This document shows, in pieces, positions 56,699 to 64,000 of a DNA stretch of 64,000 bases (the stretch's first letter is position 1; each line of letters begins with the position of its first letter). The DNA lies in NCBI GenBank assembly GCA_963696025.1, contig CAVOII010000010.1, positions 558,001 through 622,000 on the forward strand. Direction: 5' to 3'. Origin of the DNA: JABCYV01 sp963696025 (lineage in GTDB: Bacteria; Acidobacteriota; Terriglobia; Terriglobales; Acidobacteriaceae). The translations under genes and the position numbers were made by a program. Below the pieces are notes generated by a model that had not been told where the DNA came from, ran no database searches, and worked only from the letters and a program-made list of their open reading frames with translations.

Positions 56699-58204
56699 CT
56701 ACAGCGCCGCACAAACCGCTTTTACTTCGGTGTACATCTCGAGCGCATCATGGCCCATCTCGCGGCCCCAACCAGACTGCTTGTACCCGCCGAAGGGCAG
56801 AGCTGCGTCGAAAATGTTGTAGCAGTTAATCCACACTGTGCCGGCGCGAAGTTGAGAGGCGAGACGATGGGCTTTTTGGATGTCGCGCGTCCAAATTCCG
56901 GCAGCCAGACCATAAACCGAATCGTTGGCCCGAGCGACCAGGTCTTCGGTGTCCTTGAACGGAATTACCGTAACCACCGGCCCGAAGATTTCTTCTTGCA
57001 CTACTTTCATCTTCTCGTTAGTGTTCACCAGCACTGTAGGTTTGACGAAGTAGCCCTTGTCCCCTTGTCTCGCGCCTCCGGTAACCGCTTTTGCTCCTTC
57101 CGAAAATCCCGATTCAAGGTAGCTGCAAACGCGATTCAGCTGTTCCTCTGAAACCAGTGGACCCATGTCCGTGGAGGACTCCATGCCTGGGCCCACCCTG
57201 ATTTTATCGGCACGCTTGGCAACGCCTTCGACGACCTGGTCGAAGATTCCGTTCTCCACGTAGAGGCGCGAACCGGCGCAACAGCATTGCCCGTGATTGA
57301 AGAAGATGGCACTGGCGGAGCCGGCGATCGCGCGATCGAGATCAACGTCGGCGAGAACAACGTTAGGAGACTTCCCGCCTAATTCCAAAGATACTTTCTT
57401 CAGATTTCCGGCGGCCGCTTGCACGATGATCTTGCCGACTTCGGTTGAGCCGGTGAAAGCAATCTTATCGACTCCGGGATGGGCAGCCAGCGCTGCTCCC
57501 GCGGTCTCGCCATATCCGGGGACAATGTTGACCACGCCATCGGCAATTCCAGCTTCCTGGATCAGTTCACCCAGGCGCAAGCATGAGAGCGGAGTCTGCT
57601 CCGCAGGCTTGAGGACGACCGTACATCCAGTGGCCAGTGCCGGGCCAAGTTTCCACGCCGCCATCAGCAGTGGAAAATTCCATGGGATAATCTGACCGAC
57701 AACGCCAACCGGCTCGCGCAGCGTGTAGGCCAGATATTTCGCACCAGGCGTGTAAGGCACGGAAAGCGGAATGGTGTTCCCTTCGATTTTGGTAGTCCAG
57801 CCCGCCATATAACGGAAGAGCTCAGCCGCCAGGGGCACGTCGGCCGCCCGTGCTACCTTGAGCGGCTTGCCATTGTCCAGGGTTTCGAGTTCAGCGAGTT
57901 CTTCCAGGTTCTTATCGATCAAATCTCCGACCCTCCAGATGAGCCGACCGCGCTCTGAGGCAGTTAGTTTGGACCACGGACCAGTCTCGAAAGCTACTCG
58001 CGCAGCTTTGACGGCCTGATCGATGTCTTGCTTGTCACCTGCGGCGACTTGAGCGAGGACTTCGCCAGTTGCCGGATTGTAGGTTGGGAAAGTTTTGCCA
58101 GACGCCGCTTCCACCCATTTGCCATTGATGAACATCTTGTGGGTACGAGAAACAAAGCTGTTAACTTTTTCTTCGGGTTGCACGAACTTCAGAGCAGTCG
58201 CCAT
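56699..58204 (-). CDS. NAD(P)-dependent aldehyde dehydrogenase
   Basis: The protein has 501 residues and is a class 1/2-type ALDH, oxidising aldehydes to acids. Catalytic Cys lies in 'FFNHGQCCCAGSRLYVENGI', general base Glu in 'KKVSLELGGKSPNVVLADVD', cofactor segments in 'VVGQIIPWNFPLLMAAWKLG' and 'KIAFTGSTEVGKIIVQAAAG'. The C-terminal 'PFGGYKQSGWGREMGHDALE' is diagnostic. Three consecutive Cys occur at the active site, as in some ALDH1/2 relatives. A strong GAGGAGG precedes the ATG. It is a single-gene unit with its own terminator; the substrate is unknown. Confidence 0.96.
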   Translation of the reverse strand: MATALKFVQPEEKVNSFVSRTHKMFINGKWVEAASGKTFPTYNPATGEVLAQVAAGDKQDIDQAVKAARVAFETGPWSKLTASERGRLIWRVGDLIDKNLEELAELETLDNGKPLKVARAADVPLAAELFRYMAGWTTKIEGNTIPLSVPYTPGAKYLAYTLREPVGVVGQIIPWNFPLLMAAWKLGPALATGCTVVLKPAEQTPLSCLRLGELIQEAGIADGVVNIVPGYGETAGAALAAHPGVDKIAFTGSTEVGKIIVQAAAGNLKKVSLELGGKSPNVVLADVDLDRAIAGSASAIFFNHGQCCCAGSRLYVENGIFDQVVEGVAKRADKIRVGPGMESSTDMGPLVSEEQLNRVCSYLESGFSEGAKAVTGGARQGDKGYFVKPTVLVNTNEKMKVVQEEIFGPVVTVIPFKDTEDLVARANDSVYGLAAGIWTRDIQKAHRLASQLRAGTVWINCYNIFDAALPFGGYKQSGWGREMGHDALEMYTEVKAVCAAL

Positions 58205-58570
58205 ATATGCCTCCTCATTCCTTTAGAAGACGGTCGAAATTGTAGCTCATTCTGACGTTCTTGGAATGCCGAACGGCGGGTTCGTGTGAAGCCTTCGGCT
58301 CGAGAAAAGGCTCTGGTCGACAAAACAGGCGACTCGTGTGACTTAAAGGCACTATGCAACTGGACACTTGAGGTGCAAGGGACAAATCATACCCAGCTCG
58401 AAGTTTCGTCTTCGCGAGACGTCGCAAGAGGCCTATCTACGGGGATTTCCATATGAAAATTGTCAACAATGACGACAGATTTCAACAGATAAGCCTCGAT
58501 TTCGGGTCGACACCAGATCGTTCTTTTTTAAACTGGAAGCGAATCCCAACCAGGGATCGAGAGAGAAACA
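58205..58570. other. Intergenic region, nothing firm
   Basis: The 366-bp gap lies between divergent genes and should hold both promoters. A weak open frame from ATG 58453 overlaps the next gene in another frame and is not supported. No repeat or RNA gene was recognised. Confidence 0.6.
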
Positions 58571-58828
58571 ATGCCAGTCCAGCCTCAAGAGCAAGAAACT
58601 CTCAACGTAAAACTGGTCCACTTTACTAAACAGAATTCCCCTGATGAGCCCGTGCAACTTGCCTTTTCCGTGGTTGATGACCAGGGAAAAGAAGAAATCA
58701 TCACGGATGAGATCCCGTACTCTTATGACCTGTTCCGCCTCTGTCAAGAAAACGGATGGCTGAATATTCGGAGAGGGGTTGCGTCAATTCGCGAAATTCG
58801 AACACAACGCCGGGCCATGTCGGCCTGA
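58571..58828 (+). CDS. Small soluble protein of unknown function
   Basis: The protein has 85 residues, mixed alpha/beta ('TLNVKLVHFTKQNSPDEPVQ', 'AFSVVDDQGKEEIITDEIPY') with a basic end ('REIRTQRRAMSA'). No family, signal or membrane segment recognised. GAGAGA lies before the ATG. It probably has its own promoter, as it is divergent from the aldehyde dehydrogenase gene. Confidence 0.65.
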   Translation: MPVQPQEQETLNVKLVHFTKQNSPDEPVQLAFSVVDDQGKEEIITDEIPYSYDLFRLCQENGWLNIRRGVASIREIRTQRRAMSA

Positions 58829-59267
58829 TCGATAAACCTTAATCACAGCTGCTAACAAAAGTGCGCTGGGGTCCATTCATATTATTTTCTCGGGCTTCAG
58901 CGCACCTGCCCGTTTCCCCAAAATCTGATCACACCATTGGCCGCCATCCATTGTGATTCTCGAGGTTACCGCGACAACGTTACCGCGACAACGCAGGCCC
59001 AGCAGATGGCGACGGCCTTACCGATAAATCTGCCTTATCCTCGCCATAAATTTTAGTTTTCAAAGGTATTTCTGATAAGCGCGAGAAGAATTATGCATTG
59101 GACTGTCGCGATTACGCACGTTAGTGTGACGGTGCGAGCGGGCAAAATGCCGCTCTTACGCGGGCCACCGGCTTGGGATAAACCAACTACTTTGGGGCCA
59201 GCCTGAGCCGCGCCCGCACCAGTCTCACGATTTGTGCGGATGCGTTTGACAGAAGGAGCGACATTGT
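58829..59267. other. Intergenic region with a tandem 14-bp duplication and a long-loop hairpin
   Basis: GTGCGCTG (58861-58868) and CAGCGCAC (58898-58905) are complementary across a 29-nt loop. GTTACCGCGACAAC is tandemly duplicated at 58965-58992. No gene was seen. The promoter of the ammonium transporter should lie here; no clear sigma-54 (GG-N10-GC) site was found by eye. Confidence 0.5.
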
Positions 59268-60965
59268 ATGTCTGAGATTGCCCGACCAGGTAGGAGATTA
59301 TCTCTATCAGGGAAGGTTTCCCGGCTAGGATTCCGACTGCGTGATCCGGAATGGCGTCGGTATGGCAAGCTTCTGTTTGTAGGCAAAGCAGCGGGAGTTG
59401 GGCTGGTCCTGCTTATCATCACCGTCAGTTCGGATGCGTTTTTCAGCTATGTTTACGCCGCCGACGCGGAGGTCAAAGGCGCCGATGTGGTTAATCCGAT
59501 CAACACCGTCTGGACGCTGCTGGCTGCGTTCCTGGTGTTTGGCATGCAAGTCGGCTTCACCATGCTGGAAGCTGGGTTCTGCCGCTCGCGCGAGACCGTG
59601 AACGTCCTGATGGAGTGCATCGTTGACACCTGTCTGTGCGGCCTTCTTTTCTACGCTTTCGGTTTTTCGTTCATGTTCAGCCATGGTAGTGGCTTCATCG
59701 GCTATCATTGGTTCTTCCTGCAGGGCGTTCCCGCGACTTACGAAACCACTGGAGTGGCGTTCTTGGCTTTCTGGCTCTTCCAGTTCGCCTTTGCTGATAC
59801 CTGCTCTACCATCACTTCGGGAGCAATGATCGGACGCACTGGCTTCGTGGGCGATTTGCTGTATAGCGTTGCGGTTTCCGGCTTTATCTATCCCATCCTC
59901 GGTCACTGGGCTTGGGGCCCGGACGGGTTCCTCGCGACCATGGGCAGCGATGGTCACTTTCTTGCTTCACTGGGAATGAGCTTCCATGATTTTGCCGGAT
60001 CGACGGTCGTGCATACCATCGGTGGATTCGTGGCGCTCGCTGGCGCCATTGTGCTTGGTCCACGTCTGGGGCGCACCTTCAAGCGCGACGGCGGCGGACC
60101 AATGATGCCGCACGACTTGACCATAGCTGCCACCGGTGGGCTGATTCTCTGGTTCGGCTGGTATGGCTTCAACCCCGGTAGCACGCTCTCCGCGATGGAT
60201 TTTGAGGGCATCGGCCGGGTAGCTACGAACACCACCCTGGCAGCCTGCGCCGCGGGTTTGACGGCGATGGCTTATGCCTACGCTCTGACTAAGAAGTGGG
60301 ACATGAGCTTCACGGTGAATGGATTCCTGGCGGGACTGGTCGCCATTACGTGTCCCTGTTACTGGGTCAGTCCGACGGGGGCGATTCTGGTGGGAGGGAT
60401 CGCCGGAGTGGTGGTTGTGGCCGGCGTCGAATTGCTGGAATGGTTGCGCATTGACGATCCTATCGGCGCGGTTCCAGTGCACGGTATCGCCGGCATCTGG
60501 GGAACGCTGTCACTCGGTCTGTTCGCTTGTGGCAAATATGGATCGACGGGACCGATTTCTCCTGACAACTCTGCCACACTGAAAGGGCTGTTCTATGGTG
60601 GTGGCACTCAGTTGCTGGCAGCCCAGGCGATCGGAAGCCTGATCATTACATGCTCTACATTCACTGTAGCCATGGCGGTCATGTACCTGGTCAATGCCGC
60701 GGGGCTGCTGCGTGTGTCGGAAGAAGGTGAGATTTACGGCCTTGATTTGCACGAGCACGGAATGTCTGCATATCCGGAGTATGTGATCTCAGGCTTGGGC
60801 TCGCCTGTCGGCATAGCCGCATCAGCCACTCAGACTGAGAACGAGCCTGTCCGTGTTCTGCGGCCAGTTAGAGCTAGCGCCGCGGCAAGATCTGAACCTC
60901 AAGGTGGGACTGTTCGCCGAACTAACTCTGCTCAAGATACGGCAATGGGGGAGTCGATCGCCTGA
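59268..60965 (+). CDS. amt: Ammonium transporter (Amt family)
   Basis: The protein has 565 residues, longer than the usual 400-450 because of about 60 N-terminal residues and about 70 C-terminal residues. Eleven membrane helices fit the Amt fold. The twin-His pore is present: 'SFHDFAGSTVVHTIGGFVAL' (first His) and 'AVPVHGIAGIWGTLSLGLF' (second). 'DVVNPINTVWTLLAAFLVFG' is the typical first helix. It imports ammonium. AAGGAG precedes the ATG. No PII (glnK) gene follows, which is unusual, though one could lie elsewhere. Confidence 0.96.
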   Translation: MSEIARPGRRLSLSGKVSRLGFRLRDPEWRRYGKLLFVGKAAGVGLVLLIITVSSDAFFSYVYAADAEVKGADVVNPINTVWTLLAAFLVFGMQVGFTMLEAGFCRSRETVNVLMECIVDTCLCGLLFYAFGFSFMFSHGSGFIGYHWFFLQGVPATYETTGVAFLAFWLFQFAFADTCSTITSGAMIGRTGFVGDLLYSVAVSGFIYPILGHWAWGPDGFLATMGSDGHFLASLGMSFHDFAGSTVVHTIGGFVALAGAIVLGPRLGRTFKRDGGGPMMPHDLTIAATGGLILWFGWYGFNPGSTLSAMDFEGIGRVATNTTLAACAAGLTAMAYAYALTKKWDMSFTVNGFLAGLVAITCPCYWVSPTGAILVGGIAGVVVVAGVELLEWLRIDDPIGAVPVHGIAGIWGTLSLGLFACGKYGSTGPISPDNSATLKGLFYGGGTQLLAAQAIGSLIITCSTFTVAMAVMYLVNAAGLLRVSEEGEIYGLDLHEHGMSAYPEYVISGLGSPVGIAASATQTENEPVRVLRPVRASAAARSEPQGGTVRRTNSAQDTAMGESIA

Positions 60966-61327
60966 TGGCACAAAACTTTTCTTCTTTCTGACGCTGCCTG
61001 TCTGGCTTCCAAGGGCCGCTCCTCCCTCTGAAGTATTGTGGCTTCCGACTTACTCTGAAGTTTCCACCGGTCACCCTCCGCGGTTGAGTAGCGCGCGTCT
61101 CGTCGGCTGTCCTCGAGGCGTTGTGGCTTCGACAGTGCCGGGAGGCCCGCACGATAGCCGCCGGGACGGCGGCGCTGCAACCACGGGTAGTGGCTGAATT
61201 TGGAATCTCTGCCGATTCCGATTTCGGTGGCGTCATCCTGAGCGCAGCCGTTTTTAACCGCCCTCCGCATCTTTCAAACCCTTTGTCGCGGTTTTGATTT
61301 ATCCTTGCCTGCTTCAAGGAGAAGGCG
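60966..61327. other. Intergenic region with a short dispersed repeat
   Basis: GTCATCCTGAGCGCAGCCG at about 61231-61249 is another copy of the dispersed family. A GC-rich near-palindrome (GCCGCCGGGACGGCGGC) lies near 61158. No gene was seen. Confidence 0.55.
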
Positions 61328-64000
61328 GTGACTTCTATCCGTCGCATTGCGGCAGGGACTTTGTTGCTCGTACTGTGCGTGACCATCCTCGCTTCCGCAC
61401 AGCAGTTCGACCCGCAGTTATTCCAGGAGATGCGCTGGCGTTTGATTGGGCCATTTCGTGGCGGGCGCAGTGTTGCCATTACAGGCGTCCCCGGTCAGCC
61501 CAATGTTTTCTTCATGGCTGCAAATAACGGCGGGGTGTGGAAGAGCACTGACTACGGGCGTACCTGGAATCCTATCTTCGATGATCAACCCACGGGCTCG
61601 GTAGGCGCTCTTGCCATCGCACCCTCCAATCCAGACATCATTTATGTGGGCAGCGGCGAGGGTTTGCGTCGCCCGGACCTCTCCACCGGGGACGGAATCT
61701 ACAAGTCAACTGACGCAGGCCGTAGCTGGCAGCATCTCGGCTTGCGCGATGGACAACAGATCGCCGCCATTCTGGTCGATCCCCACGATCCCAACCGCCT
61801 CTTCGTTGCCGTTCTGGGGCATCCCTATGGCCCGAATTCAGAACGAGGAGTATTTCGCTCGCTCGATGGTGGAGTGACCTGGCAAAAGGTTCTCTACAAA
61901 GATGAAAACACCGGCGCGATTGATTTGGCGTTCGACCCCTCGAATCCTCAAATTATTTACGCCGACATGTGGGCCTCGCGCCGCCCACCATGGACCACCG
62001 GCAATTCCTACGATGGGCCAGGAAGCGGATTGTACAAATCAGTTGACGGTGGCACGAGCTGGAGGCAACTGACGAAGGGCCTTCCCTCCTGGTCTGACCA
62101 TTTGGGCCGCATTGGATTGGGTCTCGCGCCCAACGATTCTAGGCGTATCTATGCACTGGTGGACTCACCCACCGCCGGCGGACTCTACCGCTCCGACGAT
62201 TCTGGCGAGAATTGGGAGCGGGTGAATTCTGACAAGCGCCTTTGGGGACGGGGCAGCGATTTCGGATGTGTTCGTGCGGATCCAAGGAAGAAGGACACGA
62301 TCTACATCGCCAACATTTCTACCTACCGCTCTTCTGATGGTGGCCGTAGCTTTACAGCGATCAAGGGCGCACCGGGGGGCGATGACTACCACACCGTCTG
62401 GATCAATCCGGAAAATCCGCAGATCATCGCGCTGGCGGTCGACCAGGGAGTCACGATCAGCGTGAATGGCGGGCAGACCTGGAGCTCCTGGTACAACCAG
62501 CCGACGGCGCAGTTCTATCACGTGATCACCGACAATCAGTTTCCTTATTGGGTGTATGGCGGCCAACAGGAGAGTGGAAGCGTCGGCACGGACAGCCGCA
62601 GCGACGAAGGTGAAATCACGTTTCGTGACTGGTATCCCGTCGGTGTCGAGGAATACGGCTATGTGGCGCCTGATCCACTTGATCCCCACATCATTTTCGG
62701 AGGAAAGGTTACGCGGTTCGACCGAGTTACTGGACAAACCCAGGATGTCTCACCGGTTGTTCTCCGTACCGGGCAATATCGCTTCAACCGCACCGCACCA
62801 CTGATATTTTCACCAGTCGATCCGCACGTCTTGTATCTCGGATCGAACGTACTGTTCAGGACGACCGACGGCGGGAACAGTTGGCAGATCATCAGTCCCG
62901 ACCTGACGCGCGAGGACCCCGGCGTACCACCTAACCTTGGCGTATTTGTTGAGTCTGATGAAGCGAGGGGGAAACATCGCGGCGTGATCTATTCCATCGC
63001 GCCTTCGACCAAAGACGGCAACATTATTTGGGCTGGCACCGACGATGGTTTAATTCATGTTACACGTGACGGTGGCAAGACCTGGCAGAACGTTACGCCG
63101 CCTCAATTGACTTCCTGGAGCAAGCTGGCCCAGATCGACGCTTCCCACTTCGACAGCCAGACGGCATATGCAGCGGTGAATCGCTTTCGTTTGGACGATC
63201 TGCATCCTTACATCTACCGCACGCACGATGGCGGAAAGACTTGGCGCACGATCGCCAACGGCATCCCTGACAATGAGCCGGTGAACACAGTTCGTGAAGA
63301 TCCTGAACGCCAAGGACTGCTTTTCGCGGGCACTGAGAGGACGGTCTATGTCTCGTTCGATGACGGCGATCACTGGCAATCGCTGCGGCTGAATCTTCCT
63401 GCTACTTCGATACGAGATTTGGTTATTCATCAGGACGACATCGTCGTGGGCACGCATGGCCGTTCGTTCTGGATTCTCGACGACATCGCTCCGCTGCGAG
63501 AGATTGACTCGAAGGTGTCTGCCTCCGACGCTTATCTTTTTATTCCCCAGTTGACGTATCGCGTTCGTCGCAATAACAACACTGATACGCCACTGCCACC
63601 CGAAGAGCCGGCCGGTCAGAATCCTCCCGATGGCGCGGTGATTGATTACTTCTTAAAGTCGGCCGCAGCTGGTGTCACGATCGAAATTTCGGATGAGTCA
63701 GGAAAACCAATACGTCGATTTTCTAGCACCGACACGCCGGAGCCAGTAAATGAAAACGAGCTGAATATTCCAACTTATTGGATTCGCCCGCCGCAAGTTG
63801 TCTCGTCCACCGCCGGGATGCATCGATTCGTTTGGGATTTGCGTTACCCTCCACCGGACGTGGTCGAGCATGAGTATCCGATCTCAGCGATCTACCGTGA
63901 CACGCCGCGTTACCCTCTTGGCCCCGCAGTCGTGCCCGGGAGGCTTACGGTCAAACTTACAGTCGACGGCATGAGCTATTTGCAGCCGCTGACCATAAAC
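61328..64000 (+). CDS. Exported BNR/sortilin-type beta-propeller protein (partial, 3' end outside window)
   Basis: The frame opens at GTG 61328 with AAGGAG upstream and stays open to the window end (891 codons). A signal peptide ('AAGTLLLVLCVTILASAQQF') is followed by 'MRWRLIGPFRGGRSVAITGV' and at least eight Asp-box/BNR-type repeats: 'GVWKSTDYGRTWNPIFDDQP', 'GIYKSTDAGRSWQHLGLRDG', 'GLYKSVDGGTSWRQLTKGLP', 'YRTHDGGKTWRTIANGIPDN'. The 'DDIVVGTHGRSFWILDDIAP' segment is typical of the large acidobacterial VPS10/sortilin-like family often annotated as glycosyl hydrolase. The fold is a beta-propeller; catalysis is unproven. The visible part ends in a beta-sandwich-like region. Confidence 0.92.
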   Translation, partial: MTSIRRIAAGTLLLVLCVTILASAQQFDPQLFQEMRWRLIGPFRGGRSVAITGVPGQPNVFFMAANNGGVWKSTDYGRTWNPIFDDQPTGSVGALAIAPSNPDIIYVGSGEGLRRPDLSTGDGIYKSTDAGRSWQHLGLRDGQQIAAILVDPHDPNRLFVAVLGHPYGPNSERGVFRSLDGGVTWQKVLYKDENTGAIDLAFDPSNPQIIYADMWASRRPPWTTGNSYDGPGSGLYKSVDGGTSWRQLTKGLPSWSDHLGRIGLGLAPNDSRRIYALVDSPTAGGLYRSDDSGENWERVNSDKRLWGRGSDFGCVRADPRKKDTIYIANISTYRSSDGGRSFTAIKGAPGGDDYHTVWINPENPQIIALAVDQGVTISVNGGQTWSSWYNQPTAQFYHVITDNQFPYWVYGGQQESGSVGTDSRSDEGEITFRDWYPVGVEEYGYVAPDPLDPHIIFGGKVTRFDRVTGQTQDVSPVVLRTGQYRFNRTAPLIFSPVDPHVLYLGSNVLFRTTDGGNSWQIISPDLTREDPGVPPNLGVFVESDEARGKHRGVIYSIAPSTKDGNIIWAGTDDGLIHVTRDGGKTWQNVTPPQLTSWSKLAQIDASHFDSQTAYAAVNRFRLDDLHPYIYRTHDGGKTWRTIANGIPDNEPVNTVREDPERQGLLFAGTERTVYVSFDDGDHWQSLRLNLPATSIRDLVIHQDDIVVGTHGRSFWILDDIAPLREIDSKVSASDAYLFIPQLTYRVRRNNNTDTPLPPEEPAGQNPPDGAVIDYFLKSAAAGVTIEISDESGKPIRRFSSTDTPEPVNENELNIPTYWIRPPQVVSSTAGMHRFVWDLRYPPPDVVEHEYPISAIYRDTPRYPLGPAVVPGRLTVKLTVDGMSYLQPLTIN

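Noticed and set aside
58453..58629. 58-codon frame 'MKIVNNDDRFQQISLDFG' as a leader or small gene
   Set aside because: It overlaps the start of the 85-residue gene in another frame, lacks a ribosome site and its second half is arbitrary in composition.

Overview
The window looks like a chromosomal segment of a soil-type Acidobacteriota (Terriglobia/Koribacter-like). This is inferred from gene content, not from a marker-gene search. The clues are a TPR-tailed Ser/Thr kinase, a YXWGXW-repeat protein, an ECF sigma operon with B-box/TM2 and DUF4097 proteins, DUF2911, DUF1579 and BNR/sortilin-type secreted proteins, a split glycine decarboxylase, and many short palindromic intergenic repeats. Base composition is moderately GC-rich throughout, and housekeeping genes are interleaved with small accessory islands.

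Layout. 0-3.7 kb: the tail of a Ser/Thr kinase, a broken second kinase start, a STAS protein, an IS110-family element and tRNA-Ser. 3.9-8.7 kb: an atypical LuxR-type regulator with a PilZ protein, a decayed four-helix-bundle gene, and the TldE/TldD protease pair. 8.8-16.4 kb: a YXWGXW protein, a PD-(D/E)XK nuclease-like protein, ahcY and metK (methyl cycle), a RodZ-like protein and a GAF-GGDEF diguanylate cyclase. 16.4-18.8 kb: a decayed zone with frameshifted RDD and DUF6629-like genes and strong hairpin repeats. 18.8-29.6 kb: patatin, Nudix and VIT-family genes, then a fatty-acid beta-oxidation set (multifunctional hydroxyacyl-CoA dehydrogenase, thiolase, acyl-CoA dehydrogenase). This set is interrupted by tRNA-Asp, a HicB remnant and a VapBC toxin-antitoxin pair. 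30.2-34.7 kb: a complete glycine cleavage operon gcvT-gcvH-gcvPA-gcvPB. 35-40 kb: a 12-cysteine miniprotein, methylmalonyl-CoA mutase large subunit and an MFS exporter. 40.2-43.3 kb: a two-gene signalling module, in which a receiver/thioredoxin-fold/flavoprotein fusion abuts a cNMP-domain histidine kinase. 43.4-49.6 kb: glgC and an ECF sigma/anti-sigma/envelope operon, followed by a 48-residue membrane peptide missed by ordinary length cut-offs. 49.9-64 kb: gamma carbonic anhydrase, hisS, aspS, an esterase-like protein, aldehyde dehydrogenase, ammonium transporter and the start of a BNR-repeat secreted protein that runs off the right edge.

The most unusual signals are four. (1) A GC-rich palindromic repeat is inserted twice in frame inside the beta-oxidation gene and also occurs between genes. 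(2) The receiver-flavoprotein fusion lacks both expected redox CxxC pairs and sits directly against its probable kinase. (3) The IS110 element has long structured non-coding flanks that could encode a bridge RNA. (4) Several dispersed repeat families occur, including an exact 52-bp inverted copy about 35 kb apart. No CRISPR array, prophage or rRNA operon was seen.
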